From Methylobacterium aerolatum (GTDB lineage Bacteria > Pseudomonadota > Alphaproteobacteria > Rhizobiales > Beijerinckiaceae), in assembly GCF_022179085.1 (NCBI RefSeq), contig NZ_BPQE01000006.1:1-64000 (forward strand): DNA of 64,000 nucleotides, in the 5' to 3' direction. Below, piece after piece: positions 17,630 through 27,399 of this stretch (position 1 is the first letter of the stretch; each line of letters starts with the position of its first letter). The position numbers and the translations under genes are program-made. The notes under the pieces were generated by a model that worked only from the letters and a program-made list of their open reading frames with translations, had not been told where the DNA came from and ran no database searches.

Positions 17630-20600
17630 TCAGGGCACTGGAATGCCGTGTCGGACGGAAGCGACCTCCGGCTGGCCGGTTGCCGCAGAACCGAAGACCC
17701 GCGCGATAAGGACGTAAAAGAGCGGCGTGACGAAGACCGCGAGCACCGTCGCCGTCACCATGCCGCCGAGCACACCCGTCCCGATGGCCCTCTGGCTGTT
17801 CATGCTGGCCCCGGTCGCGACGGCGAGCGGTACGACGCCGAGGATAAAGGCGAACGACGTCATGACGATGGGGCGGAATCGCAGTTCGCACGCCTGCAGC
17901 GCCGCATCGTGCAGGGACCGGCCCTGCGCCACGAGGTCTTTCGCCACCTCGATGATGAGGATGGCGTTCTTCGCCGTCAGCCCGATCACCGTGATCAGGC
18001 CGACCTTGAAGTAGACGTCGTTCGGCATGTCCCGCAGCAGCATCGCGAAGACCGCGCCGACCACGCCGGTTGGCACCACGAGCAGCACGGCGAGCGGGAT
18101 CGACCAGCTCTCGTAGAGCGCCGCTAGGCACAGGAAGACGCAGAACAGCGACAGCGCGAGCAAGTAGACCGCTTGGCTGCCCGACAGCTTCTCCTGCAGC
18201 GACTGCCCGGTCCAGGCGAAGTCGAAGCCTGCCGGCAACTGCCCCGCCAGGCGCTCCATCTCCGCCATGGCGTCGCCGCTGGCGTAGCCGGGCGCCGCGC
18301 TGCCGGAGATCTTGATGCTCGGGTAGCCGTTGAAGCCCACGACCTGCGACGGGCCCATCGTCCATTGCACCCGGGCGAAGGACTGGAGCGGGACCATCTG
18401 CCCCTTGGCGTTACGGACATTCAGGTGCAGCAGATCCTCGGCCTTCATCCGCCGGGCTGCCTCGGCCTGGACGATCACCCGCTGCATCCGCGACTGGTTC
18501 GGGAAGTCGTTGACATAGGCCGAACCCAGGCTCGTCGAGAGGGCGTCGTTGATATCTGCGAAGGTCACGCCGAGCGCGTTCGCCTTCTGCCGGTCGAGGA
18601 CGAGCTCGATCTGCGGCGCGGTCGGCAGGCCCTCGACGTAGACGCCCCGCAGGACCGGGCTCCGGCTCGCAGCCTTCAGGAGCTGGTCGCGCGCGGCCGC
18701 CAGCGCCGCCTGGCCCTGCTGGCCCTTGTCCTGCAGGCGAAAGGCGAAGCCGCTGGAATTGCCGAGCGAGTCGATGGCCGGCGGCGAGAGCGACATGGCG
18801 ATGGCGTCGGGCAGGCCGCCGAAGGCGGCGTTGGCGCGGGCGGAGATGGCATCCGCGCTATCGTGCGGCCCGCGCTCGCCCCAGGGCTTCAGCCCGACAA
18901 AGTTGAGGGCCGCGTTCTGGCCCTGGCCGGAGAAGCCGAACCCGAGCAGCAGGGTCTGGCTGTCGATGCCGGGCTCACGCGCGAAGTGCTCCTCGATCCT
19001 CTTGGCCACGTCGAGGGTGCGCCCGGTAGCCGATTCCGGTGGAGTCTGCGCGTCGACGATGACGTAGCCCTGGTCCTCGATGGGCAGGAAGCTTCCCGGC
19101 ATGTGCACGTAGCCCCACCCGAGGGCGGCGACGAGCAGACCGTAGACGAGGAGCGCCCGCACCGGCCGGCGCAGCAGGCCCGCGACGCCGGAGCGATAAG
19201 CCAGCGTGCCGGCGCGGAAGCGGCGGTTGAACCAGCCGAAGAACCCACCCTTGGCGTGGCCATGCCCGGCCTCGACGGGCTTGAGCAAAGTGGCGCACAA
19301 GGCCGGCGTCAGAGACAGCGCCAGGAAGGCCGAGAAGGCGATCGAGGTCGCCATGCTGACCGCGAACTGGCGGTAGATCACGCCGACCGAGCCGGGGAAG
19401 AAGGCGAGCGGCACGAACACGGCGACCAGCACCGAGGTGATGCCGACGATGGCGCCGGTGATCTGGCCCATGGCCTTGGCCGTCGCCTGCCGCGGCGGCA
19501 GACCCTCCTCGCCCATGATGCGCTCGACGTTCTCGACCACGACGATGGCGTCGTCGACGAGGATGCCGATGGCCAGCACCATGCCGAACATCGTCAGCAC
19601 GTTGATCGAGAAGCCAGCGAGCAGGAGCGCCCCACAAGTCCCGAGCAGCGCCACCGGCACGACGATGGTGGGGATCAGGGTGTAGCGGACGTTCTGGAGG
19701 AACAGGAACATCACCGCGAAGACCAGCGCCATGGCCTCAGCGAGCGTCACCAGCACCTTCTTGATCGAGACTTCGACGAAGGGGGTGGTGTCGTAGGGGA
19801 TCGTCACTCGAACGTTGGCGGGCAGCGTGCGCTGGAGCTGGGCGAGCTTCGCCTTGACACCGTTGGCCGCGGCGAGCGCATTGCCGCCCGGTGCCAACTG
19901 GATGCCGATGCCGGCGGCGGGACGCCCGTCGAGGCGGGTCTGCATCGCGTAGGACTGACCGCCGAGCTCGATCTCGGCGACATCGCGCAGGCGCACCAGC
20001 GAACCGTCGGGATTGGCGCGGAGCACGATCTCCCCGAACTCGGCGACGGTGGAGAGCTGACCCTTCACCAGCACGTTGGCGGCGATGCGTTGGCCTTCCG
20101 CCGCGGGCTGCGCGCCAACGGTCCCCGAGGCCACCTGCGCGTTCTGTGCGCTCACGGCGGCGGTGACGTCGCCCGGCGTCATCCCGAACCCGACGAGCTT
20201 GACCGGGTCGATCCAGATGCGCAGCGCCTTCTCGGAAGAGAAGAGCGTCGCCCGGCCGACGCCCGGAACGCGCCGCAACTCGCCGAGCAGGCGACGGGCG
20301 GCGATGTCGCCGAGGTCGGTCTCGCTGAGGGAGCCGTCCTTCGAGGAAACGGTGACGAACTGGAGGAAGCTGGTGCTGGCTTCCTCGACGATCACGCCCT
20401 GCTGGATCACCGCCCGGGGCAGGCGCGCCTCGATGCGCTTGATCCGGTTCTGGACCGCCACGGTCGCCTTCGCCGGGTCCGAGCCCGGCGCGAAGGAGGC
20501 CGTGATCTGCGCCGTGCCCGAGGTGTCGCTGGTGCTCTCGAAGTACATCAGCCCCGGGATGCCGTTCAGTTCCTCCTCGATGATGCGGGTGACGCCGTCG

Positions 20601-20773
20601 TAGAGCCGCTCCGGCGGGGAGCCCGGGTAGGTCGCCGTCACCTGGATCGTGACGGGGGCGACGTCCGGGTACTGCGAGACCGGCAGGTACGCGATGGAGA
20701 TCGCCCCCACCAGAGAGATGAAGATCGAGATCGCCCAGGCGAAGATCGGGCGTGCGATGAAGAAGCGGCTCAT
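17630..20773 (-). CDS. RND efflux pump, inner-membrane transporter (HAE1/AcrB-like)
   Basis: Proton-driven multidrug efflux permease of 1047 aa. It starts MSRFFIARPIFAWAISIFIS (TM1), has two large periplasmic loops, and TM4 carries the proton-relay pair in GILVDDAIVVVENVERIM near residues 407-408, as in AcrB. A second TM block ends AVFVTPLFYVLIARVFG. The ATG at 20773 is chosen over an upstream frame because TM1 begins right there. It is preceded by its adaptor gene with a 20-bp gap. No TolC-type outer-membrane gene follows, so it probably uses one encoded elsewhere. It is last in a minus-strand run that includes a two-component system. Confidence 0.95.
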   Translation of the reverse strand: MSRFFIARPIFAWAISIFISLVGAISIAYLPVSQYPDVAPVTIQVTATYPGSPPERLYDGVTRIIEEELNGIPGLMYFESTSDTSGTAQITASFAPGSDPAKATVAVQNRIKRIEARLPRAVIQQGVIVEEASTSFLQFVTVSSKDGSLSETDLGDIAARRLLGELRRVPGVGRATLFSSEKALRIWIDPVKLVGFGMTPGDVTAAVSAQNAQVASGTVGAQPAAEGQRIAANVLVKGQLSTVAEFGEIVLRANPDGSLVRLRDVAEIELGGQSYAMQTRLDGRPAAGIGIQLAPGGNALAAANGVKAKLAQLQRTLPANVRVTIPYDTTPFVEVSIKKVLVTLAEAMALVFAVMFLFLQNVRYTLIPTIVVPVALLGTCGALLLAGFSINVLTMFGMVLAIGILVDDAIVVVENVERIMGEEGLPPRQATAKAMGQITGAIVGITSVLVAVFVPLAFFPGSVGVIYRQFAVSMATSIAFSAFLALSLTPALCATLLKPVEAGHGHAKGGFFGWFNRRFRAGTLAYRSGVAGLLRRPVRALLVYGLLVAALGWGYVHMPGSFLPIEDQGYVIVDAQTPPESATGRTLDVAKRIEEHFAREPGIDSQTLLLGFGFSGQGQNAALNFVGLKPWGERGPHDSADAISARANAAFGGLPDAIAMSLSPPAIDSLGNSSGFAFRLQDKGQQGQAALAAARDQLLKAASRSPVLRGVYVEGLPTAPQIELVLDRQKANALGVTFADINDALSTSLGSAYVNDFPNQSRMQRVIVQAEAARRMKAEDLLHLNVRNAKGQMVPLQSFARVQWTMGPSQVVGFNGYPSIKISGSAAPGYASGDAMAEMERLAGQLPAGFDFAWTGQSLQEKLSGSQAVYLLALSLFCVFLCLAALYESWSIPLAVLLVVPTGVVGAVFAMLLRDMPNDVYFKVGLITVIGLTAKNAILIIEVAKDLVAQGRSLHDAALQACELRFRPIVMTSFAFILGVVPLAVATGASMNSQRAIGTGVLGGMVTATVLAVFVTPLFYVLIARVFGSAATGQPEVASVRHGIPVP

Positions 20774-20793
20774 GGCGGTCGGTCCCGGCGCGG

Positions 20794-21972
20794 TCAGGGC
20801 TTCTCGGAGGCAGCGGCGGTCCGGGCGCCGTGCCAGGGCATCGGATTCACCGCCATGCCGGGTTGGATGCGCTGGAAACCCTCGACCACCACGGTCTCCC
20901 CGGCCTTCAGCCCGTCCTCGACGATCCAACCCGCATCGGTCAGCGCCCCCGCCCGCACTGGGCGCAGGGCGGCCGTCCTGTCCTCGCCGACCACGAAGAC
21001 CTGCGCGACCCCGGCGCTGCTCCTCTGGATGGCCTGGGCCGGGACGACGACCGCGCCCGGCAAGATCCCCTGCGCGACGCGAACGCGGACGTAGGTGCCG
21101 GGCAGCAACGCGACCTTCGGGTTGGGGAACTTCGCCCGCAGGGACACCTGTCCCGTGCCGGGGTCGACGCTCACGTCGGTGAACAGGAGCCGCCCGGCGT
21201 CGGCGTGGAGCGAGCCGTCCGGCAGGACGAGGCGCACCTCCGCCCCCTCGGTCCCGCTTGCGGCGATGCTGACCGACTCGGCGGCGGGGGCGTTGAAGTC
21301 GGCGAAGATCGGGTCGACCTGCTGGATCAGGGCGAGCTTCGTCGCCTCGCCCTGGCCCACGAGGGCGCCCTCCGTGACCATGGCCCGGCCGATGCGGCCG
21401 GCGATGGGCGCGCGGACCGTCGCGTAGTCGAGGTCGATCCGGGCTCGGGCGAGCTGCGCCTTCGCGCTCGCGACATCCGCCTCGGCCTGCCGCAGGGCCG
21501 CCGTCGTGATGTCGTTCTGGGCATTGCTGGCCGCCTGGCGCTCCAGCAGCGTCTCGGTGCGCTCCGATTGCCTCAGCGCCTGCACCCGCGCCGCCTCGGC
21601 CCGGTCGAGCGCGGCGGACTTGGCATCGACCTCGGCCCGGTACACGGCGGAGTCGATGCGGAACAGGACGTCGCCCTTGCTGACGAGGCCGCCTTCCTCG
21701 AAGGCGCGCTCCCGGACGATGCCGGCGACCTGCGCCCGCACCTCAGCGACCCGCGTCGAGGCCAGGCGCCCCGGCAGGTCGAGGGTACGCGGCACCGTCG
21801 CCGCCTCGACGACGGCCGTCGAGACCGTGGGCGGCCCCGCGTCCGCTTCCTGCGCGGCCTTACCGTCGACGCCCCGTTCACATCCGGCCAGGGCGAGGAT
21901 GACCAAGCCGACCGCGACCGGTTGCGAGCGACGGGCCCGCCCGCGCAGGGAGGGTGGAATCGGGCGCGACAT
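20794..21972 (-). CDS. RND efflux periplasmic adaptor (AcrA/MexA family lipoprotein)
   Basis: Membrane-fusion protein of about 392 aa that links the RND permease to an outer-membrane channel. A lipoprotein signal ends VILALAGCERG, so Cys is lipidated. The barrel-sandwich lipoyl halves flank a coiled-coil hairpin (about residues 100-170, rich in Ala/Glu/Arg); DYATVRAPIAGRIG marks the second half and beta-barrel segments follow. The start MSRPIPPSLRG at 21972 gives a standard signal; an ATG at 21999 would lengthen it by nine residues. It lies 20 bp before the permease gene. Confidence 0.93.
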   Translation of the reverse strand: MSRPIPPSLRGRARRSQPVAVGLVILALAGCERGVDGKAAQEADAGPPTVSTAVVEAATVPRTLDLPGRLASTRVAEVRAQVAGIVRERAFEEGGLVSKGDVLFRIDSAVYRAEVDAKSAALDRAEAARVQALRQSERTETLLERQAASNAQNDITTAALRQAEADVASAKAQLARARIDLDYATVRAPIAGRIGRAMVTEGALVGQGEATKLALIQQVDPIFADFNAPAAESVSIAASGTEGAEVRLVLPDGSLHADAGRLLFTDVSVDPGTGQVSLRAKFPNPKVALLPGTYVRVRVAQGILPGAVVVPAQAIQRSSAGVAQVFVVGEDRTAALRPVRAGALTDAGWIVEDGLKAGETVVVEGFQRIQPGMAVNPMPWHGARTAAASEKP

Positions 21973-21982
21973 CACGGACGCA

Positions 21983-22426
21983 TCACCAGCATAGGGCATG
22001 ACTTATCCAGGCGGACGGCTTGCAGGAGAGGGACGGCCCGCCCGTCTGAGCGGCGATACCGCCCCGGCAGGTCCGCACCGTCGTCACGTCGAAGGACATG
22101 CCCGTCGTGCGACCGGCTTCCCGGCAGATGCGGTCGGTGGCCAGCCCGCAATCCAGGGACGCCCCGTTGTCCACGCTCGGGCAACGGGCCTTCGCGAACA
22201 CGAGGACCGGCCCGAACGACGGCGCTTCTAACAGGGCGGCGCCGAGGGACGCGACGGCCTCCGACCAGGATCGCTCAAGCGCGGCCAGCGGACCGTCGTC
22301 GGTGCGCGTCTGCGGCACCCCCGGGATCACGGGGGCCGCCGCCGCGGCGATGGACACCTCCAACCCCAGCACCGCGGCGAGGCAGCATGTCATGGTCGAG
22401 CGGGCGCTCGAACTCGGAAACCGCAT
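21983..22426 (-). CDS. Small exported protein of unknown family (147 aa)
   Basis: It begins MRFPSSSARSTMTCCLAAVL, with a hydrophobic signal region ending in an AAAAAP stretch. The mature part has several cysteines, including RCPSVDNGASLDCGLATDRIC and VRTCRGG, consistent with disulfides in the periplasm. It ends 10 bp before the RND adaptor gene, so the two are probably co-transcribed. I do not recognise a family. It may assist or respond to the efflux system, but this is context only. Confidence 0.65.
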   Translation of the reverse strand: MRFPSSSARSTMTCCLAAVLGLEVSIAAAAAPVIPGVPQTRTDDGPLAALERSWSEAVASLGAALLEAPSFGPVLVFAKARCPSVDNGASLDCGLATDRICREAGRTTGMSFDVTTVRTCRGGIAAQTGGPSLSCKPSAWISHALCW

Positions 22427-22548
22427 CTCGAAAATCTCGTCGGGCCGGGCCAAGCCCCGGACGCCCGGTTCTCCGGGCGGCAGTCGGCAACGGCAGCCCC
22501 CTGTCTTCGTGGACCCGTGCCCTGGGAACGGGTGGGGGACCTGGGACC

Positions 22549-22737
22549 TCAATCGTCCCGGTCGTCGTGGAAGCCGAACGGCTCGAACGGGGGCTCGTAC
22601 TCGTACATGACGAACCGGCGGCGATAGCCTCGGTCGCACTCGGGCGGCCCGTACTCGTTGCCGTCGTCGTAGGCCGGCTGCGCCCGTGCTGAGGACGCGG
22701 CGAGCGCGGCCGCGAGGATTAAGGCTTTGTTGCGCAT
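22549..22737 (-). CDS. Small exported acidic protein (62 aa)
   Basis: Signal peptide MRNKALILAAALAASSARAQ, then a short Tyr/Asp/Glu/Pro-rich mature peptide (YDDGNEYGPPECDRGYRRR, ending FHDDRDD). The ATG follows GAGGTGAC at good spacing. The alternating acidic and basic clusters and a single Cys could bind cations, but no function is known. It lies between the histidine kinase and the efflux genes on the same strand. Confidence 0.65.
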   Translation of the reverse strand: MRNKALILAAALAASSARAQPAYDDGNEYGPPECDRGYRRRFVMYEYEPPFEPFGFHDDRDD

Positions 22738-22833
22738 GGGGTCACCTCGGCTCCCGGGAGGGAAGGTCGGGCCGATCCTAGCGGCCGAGGTTGCCGCAAC
22801 ATTACGCCCGGCGGGGTCGGTCGAGGGCGATGG

Positions 22834-24165
22834 TCAGGCCGCCGCGCCCGGGAACGTGAGGGAAACCGTCAGGCCGCCGCCGGGGGTCTCGTCCATCGCG
22901 ACGCTTCCCCCGTGCATGGCCATCACCTGCGCGACCAGGGCGAGCCCGAGCCCCGTGCCGTCGCTCGCCTGCCCCCGCGCGAACGGCTGGAGCATCTCCG
23001 TCCGGGCGCCGTCCCCGACCCCTTCGCCGTGGTCGATCACGAGAACGGTCCCGGGGGGACGCACCTCGACCAGGACGGACTTTCCGGAACGGGCGTGCTG
23101 CAGGGCGTTGCGCAGGAGGTTGCCCACGGCAATGCGGGCGGCGGTTTCCGAACCGGTGACGAAGACGGCGTCGCCTTCCCCGGAGAAGGCGATGTCGACG
23201 TGGGCGGCGAGCGCGGAGGGAACATGCTCCGCGGTCGTGGCGCGGACCGCCGCCACGAGGTCGAACCGGCGCATCTCCGGACCGTCCGAGGACAGCCGCG
23301 CGATCTGGAGCAGCATCGTGACGGTCGACGACAAGGACTGGATGTCGGCCACGAGCAGCCTGCGCAGGTGAGGGTCGTCCACCCGCTCCAGGCCGGTCCG
23401 GACCCGGGTCAGCGGGGTTCGCAGCTCGTGGGCCGCGTTCGACAGGAACCGACGTTGCGCGGCCGAGGCCACCTCGATGCGCTCCAGGGCGCGGTTGAAG
23501 GCGGCCACCATCGGGACGAGTTCCCGGGGCGCCTCTCCCAGCGGCAGTCGAACGCCGTGTGATCCGCCGTCGATGCGCTCCGCCGATTGCGAGACCCGGC
23601 GCACGGGCCGGGCGATCAGGGCGGGAACGGTGATGAGCGCGACCAGGATGGTCGCGACGACCACGGCGAGGATGGGGATCGCCGTGTAGTTCACGTCGCG
23701 CAGGCTGCTCAGGGCGGCCTGCGCGGGGGTGTAGGCGGCGCCGCCGACCCGAATCCGTACGAATTCCCCTCCGAGCCGCGTCACCACTGTCGCGTTGGTC
23801 AGGCGCATGGCATCGCCGCTGTCCGAGAAGGCCGATGCATCGGGTGCCGCCGTGTCGCCATCCCGGACCGATGCCGGCACAGCGCCGCGATGCGTCGTCC
23901 CTCCCTTCGTCGTCACGACGTACCAGAGGTCGGGGAAGGTCCGCTCGATCCCCTCGAGCTCACTCGTCGGCGACACGACCGGCGCCCCGCCCGCGTCGCG
24001 CGAGAGCGACGCCTTGATCGCCCTCGCCGCGTCGTATTGGGCGAGGAGGCCGTCATCGCCCTGCAGGGCGATGACCAGGGTCCAGGTGCACAGGATGGTG
24101 GCGGCGACGACGAGGCTGAGCAGGACCGCGGCGAGACGGGCGATGGAAGGCTGCCGGCGCGGCAT
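22834..24165 (-). CDS. Sensor histidine kinase
   Basis: Membrane two-component kinase of 443 aa. TM1 is about residues 10-34, a periplasmic sensor domain reaches about 160, and TM2 is about 162-186, followed by HAMP. The H-box FLSNAAHELRTPLTR holds the phosphorylated His at about 246. The N-box is NLLRNALQH, the G1 region DHGEGVGDG and the G2 box GTGLGLAL. ATG 24165 overlaps the regulator stop by one base (TGATG) with GGAGG upstream; GTG 24168 is the alternative. With its regulator it probably controls the efflux genes downstream. Confidence 0.93.
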   Translation of the reverse strand: MPRRQPSIARLAAVLLSLVVAATILCTWTLVIALQGDDGLLAQYDAARAIKASLSRDAGGAPVVSPTSELEGIERTFPDLWYVVTTKGGTTHRGAVPASVRDGDTAAPDASAFSDSGDAMRLTNATVVTRLGGEFVRIRVGGAAYTPAQAALSSLRDVNYTAIPILAVVVATILVALITVPALIARPVRRVSQSAERIDGGSHGVRLPLGEAPRELVPMVAAFNRALERIEVASAAQRRFLSNAAHELRTPLTRVRTGLERVDDPHLRRLLVADIQSLSSTVTMLLQIARLSSDGPEMRRFDLVAAVRATTAEHVPSALAAHVDIAFSGEGDAVFVTGSETAARIAVGNLLRNALQHARSGKSVLVEVRPPGTVLVIDHGEGVGDGARTEMLQPFARGQASDGTGLGLALVAQVMAMHGGSVAMDETPGGGLTVSLTFPGAAA

Positions 24166-24836
24166 CACCCGGCCTCCAGCACGTAGCCCAGGCCCCGGAG
24201 CGGCTTGATCGCCACGGAACAGTCGGCGGCCCGCAATCGCTTCCGCAGGCGCGAGATGTGGGCGTCGATGGCGTTGGACTGGATCTCGTCGTCGAAGCCG
24301 TAGGCCGCGGCTTCCAGGGTTTCACGCATGGTGACCTGTCCGGCACGGCGGATAAGAGCTTCGAGCAGCGCGAGCTCCCGGCGCGGGACCGGGACGGGAT
24401 GCCCCTCGATGCTGACCGACCTTGCGGCCGTGTCGAAGGACAGGTTGCCGATCCTCAGCACGCCCTTCCGGTCGACCTGGAGCCGACGGATCACGGCCCT
24501 GGCGCGGGCGACGAGTTCGACCGGCTCGAAGGGCTTCGGCACGTAATCGTCGGCCCCGGCGTCGAGCGCCCGCGCGATCTCTACGGGATCGTCGAACGCC
24601 GTCAGCATCAGCACCCCCGGCCGTGGCCTGAGTTGCGCCAGCCGCGCGATCAGCGTGATACCGTCGCCGTCGGGCAGCCTACGGTCTAGGACGACCAGAT
24701 CGAACGGCTGGACGCTGACGGCCGCCAGCGCCTCGTCGAGGTTGTCGACGACGTCGGCGTGCCCGAGAGCCTCCGAGAGCGTGGCCTTGAGCCACGCGCC
24801 CAGCTGGGGGTCATCCTCTACGACCAAGACGCGCAA
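24165..24836 (-). CDS. OmpR-family response regulator
   Basis: DNA-binding regulator of 223 aa. The receiver has the acidic pair VVEDD, phosphoacceptor Asp51 in VVLDRRLPDG and the conserved Lys in YVPKPF near 100. The C-terminal winged helix contains LRRAGQVTMRETLEAA-type sequence and a DAHISRLRKRLR recognition region. The start is TTG at 24836, fixed by a perfect GGAGGT nine bases upstream and by the receiver starting directly (RVLVVEDD). Translationally coupled to the kinase. Confidence 0.93.
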   Translation of the reverse strand: MRVLVVEDDPQLGAWLKATLSEALGHADVVDNLDEALAAVSVQPFDLVVLDRRLPDGDGITLIARLAQLRPRPGVLMLTAFDDPVEIARALDAGADDYVPKPFEPVELVARARAVIRRLQVDRKGVLRIGNLSFDTAARSVSIEGHPVPVPRRELALLEALIRRAGQVTMRETLEAAAYGFDDEIQSNAIDAHISRLRKRLRAADCSVAIKPLRGLGYVLEAG

Positions 24837-24941
24837 GACGGTGGGACCTCCGAGAAGTGATGGCAGCGAGCCGGGATGGCGAACCGGCAGCCGATGAGCG
24901 AACGCCCATCCCGACAGGCCAGGTCCGCTTGATCCGGGTCA

Positions 24942-26750
24942 TCACGCCGCCTTGCGGACGAGACGGGCATAGGCGCCGCTGCTGCCCATCAACGCCTCGT
25001 GCGTCCCGTGCTCGACCACTACCCCTTTGTCGAGCACGATGATCTGGTCGGCCCGGCGCACGGTCGAGAGCCGGTGCGCGATGGTGATGGTGGTGCGGTT
25101 CCTGCCGGGGCGGTCGAGGGCACGGGTCATCGCCATCTCGGTGGCGGTGTCGAGCGCGCTCGTCGCCTCGTCGAGCAGCAGCACCCGCGGATCGCGCAGG
25201 ATGGTGCGGGCGAGGGACAGACGCTGCTTCTCGCCGCCGGAGAAGCGGTGCCCCCGCTCGCCGACCACCGTATCGTACCCGTCTGGCAGAGCCGCGAGAA
25301 GGTCGTGCAACTGCGCCGTCCGGGCGGCCGCGTGGAGGTCCGCGTCGGTCGCGTCAGGCCGGGCGAAGAGCAGGTTCTCCGCGACGCTGGCATGGAGCAG
25401 GTACGGATCCTGGGTGACGACGCCGAGGATGTCCGTGAGCGAGTGCAGGCTCAGGTCGCGCACGTCGACGCCGTCGTAGAGCACGGCGCCGGCATCGACG
25501 TCGTAAAGGCGGGCGAGCAGGTAGCCGAGCGTGGACTTGCCCGACCCGGTGGCGCCGACGATGGCGGTGTGCGAGCCCGGCGGGATATCGACGGTGACGC
25601 CCCGGATGGTGGCGGGTCCGGCCTGGTCGTAGGAGAAGGCCACGCGATCCAGCCTGACGTGGCCCGTGACCGTGGCCTTGTCGAGCGTGACGGCGTCCCG
25701 CCGTTCCGTGATCTCGACCGGCTTGTCGAGGTACTCGAAAATGCGGGCGAACAGGGCCCGTGTCTTCCTGACCTCGACGCCCGAGCGCAGCACCTCTTCG
25801 AGCGGGAATAGGAGTTGCTCCTGCAGGGCGATCATGGCCACCAGCGTGCCGATGGTCATGGCGGTGCCCGACGCCATCATCCAGCCGCCGAGGAGCAGGG
25901 TCAGGGCCGGCATGGCCTGGAGCACCAAGTCGATGACCGACCACTGCCACTGGCCCGCCGTGTGGGACTGGACCTCCAGCGTCGCGACCTCGCGCGATGC
26001 CCGGGCGAAGCGTTGCGTCAGGTACGACGTGCGCCCCATGGTGCGGGCAAGGACGATGCCGGACACGGACAGGGACTCCTGAACCGTCGAGGACATCCGC
26101 GCGATCCGCTTCTGCTGCTCGTAGGTCAGGGCCTCGCGCGTCCGGCCGACCCGGTCGCTGATCCAGGTCGCCAGCGGCAGGACAAGAAACGAGAGCAGGG
26201 CGAGGCGCCACTCCAGGAGCACCATGGCCGCGGCGGTCATGACGACGGTGCTGGCGTTCCGGGTCGCCTCGCCGGCCGTGTGGGTCACCAGGGCCTGCAG
26301 GGCGCCGATGTCGTTGGCGATGCGGGACTGGACGTCCCCGGCCCGGGTGGCCGTGAAGAACCGCAGCGAGAGCGACTGGAGGTGGGTGTACACCGCCACC
26401 CGGAGATCGTGCATGATCGCCTGCCCGACCTTCGCGGTGACGAGGACCTGCAGCACGCCGATACCCGCCCCCACGGCTGCGAGGCCGACGAGGCTGCCGG
26501 AGAGCACGGCCAATAACGGCAGGTCGCCCTTGGGCAGGGCATGGTCGATGATCGCCCGGAGCAGGAACGGGGCGGCGAGCCCGGTGGCCGACGCCAGGGC
26601 GATCAGTAACAGGACGAGCGCGATCCGCCCCCGGTATGGCCGGAACAGGCCGAGGATGCGCGCCATCGAGACGTGCGCCGTCGCGCCCTCGTCGTAGGCG
26701 GTGTTGTCCGCCCCTTCCGATTCGAACTGGCTGGCAAGATTTTGTCTCAT
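24942..26750 (-). CDS. ABC exporter, fused TMD-NBD
   Basis: Half-size ABC transporter of 602 aa. Six membrane helices span about residues 30-320, and the nucleotide-binding domain starts near 360. Visible motifs are Walker A GATGSGKST near 400, signature FSGGEKQRLSLART (LSGGQ variant), Walker B RVLLLDEATSALD and switch His in TIAHRLSTV. It works as a homodimer or with another half-transporter to export a lipid, drug or peptide; the substrate cannot be told. It lies 105 bp upstream of the regulator in the same direction, and may belong to the same resistance module. Confidence 0.93.
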   Translation of the reverse strand: MRQNLASQFESEGADNTAYDEGATAHVSMARILGLFRPYRGRIALVLLLIALASATGLAAPFLLRAIIDHALPKGDLPLLAVLSGSLVGLAAVGAGIGVLQVLVTAKVGQAIMHDLRVAVYTHLQSLSLRFFTATRAGDVQSRIANDIGALQALVTHTAGEATRNASTVVMTAAAMVLLEWRLALLSFLVLPLATWISDRVGRTREALTYEQQKRIARMSSTVQESLSVSGIVLARTMGRTSYLTQRFARASREVATLEVQSHTAGQWQWSVIDLVLQAMPALTLLLGGWMMASGTAMTIGTLVAMIALQEQLLFPLEEVLRSGVEVRKTRALFARIFEYLDKPVEITERRDAVTLDKATVTGHVRLDRVAFSYDQAGPATIRGVTVDIPPGSHTAIVGATGSGKSTLGYLLARLYDVDAGAVLYDGVDVRDLSLHSLTDILGVVTQDPYLLHASVAENLLFARPDATDADLHAAARTAQLHDLLAALPDGYDTVVGERGHRFSGGEKQRLSLARTILRDPRVLLLDEATSALDTATEMAMTRALDRPGRNRTTITIAHRLSTVRRADQIIVLDKGVVVEHGTHEALMGSSGAYARLVRKAA

Positions 26751-26819
26751 GGACCTGGGGGTACCGTCGTCCGGAGGAGTGATCCAACCTTGGCGGATGC
26801 ATCGAACGCGATGCGCCGT

Positions 26820-27068
26820 TTACCGCGACCGAGGCGGCCGGCCGTTTTCTTGAGATCTGCCGAGAATGCGCCTGCCCGACAGGATGACCTGCAGGGTCTG
26901 GGAACTCAGCCGCTGCTGCTGGGCTCGCGCTTCGTAGTCCATCAAACGAATTATGATGTCATCATTCCACGAATGCTCATTTTCCAGCCCTGAGATGACG
27001 GCCTTCGTCACCGTTTCCCTCAGCAGTATCTCGAAAGCATCATCCGGATGCTCTGGACCTTCGGCCAT
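26820..27068 (-). CDS. Small uncharacterised protein (82 aa)
   Basis: Soluble protein starting MAEGPEHPDDAFEILLRETV, with a helical middle (DIIIRLMDYEARAQQQRLSS) and a basic tail. The start is supported by a strong GGAGGAAGG site about 6 bases before the ATG. No domain is recognised. It lies about 70 bp upstream of the ABC exporter on the same strand and might be co-transcribed. Confidence 0.55.
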   Translation of the reverse strand: MAEGPEHPDDAFEILLRETVTKAVISGLENEHSWNDDIIIRLMDYEARAQQQRLSSQTLQVILSGRRILGRSQENGRPPRSR

Positions 27069-27324
27069 GAAGCGCCTTCCTCCGTGCAGGAGGGGGCTAA
27101 GCGTGCTCGATTACGGCAGCATTACACGATGTCCGGTCCGTGGGATGCGCAAAGCCGTGTGCCTGCTCATCTCTTCACTGCGCCGACAATCGCGATCCGA
27201 GCTACTTCGGGTGTAGGACCACGGTCTTGAAGCCTGAGAAAGAGTTTATGCCGAGACTCATTTTATGCAATCATCGGAGATCATCTTCATAAGATCCAAT
27301 ACTTGAAAGCAGGCAATCTACACT

Positions 27325-27399
27325 CCACCCACCCCGGTCATTCAAAAGACAATCGTGAGGGACTGGATCTGGCCGAAAGCCGCCGGTGCGCTTCGGAGA
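27325..27399 (+). repeat. 75-bp intergenic repeat, copy B
   Basis: Second copy of the unit at 17437-17510, with few substitutions. It sits in the 27069-27576 gap between the small 82-aa gene and the DUF4394 gene; that gap otherwise holds no gene. Confidence 0.8.

Noticed and set aside
18173-21094. Plus-strand 973-codon frame
   Set aside because: Antisense to the RND permease; Arg/Asp/His-rich shadow.
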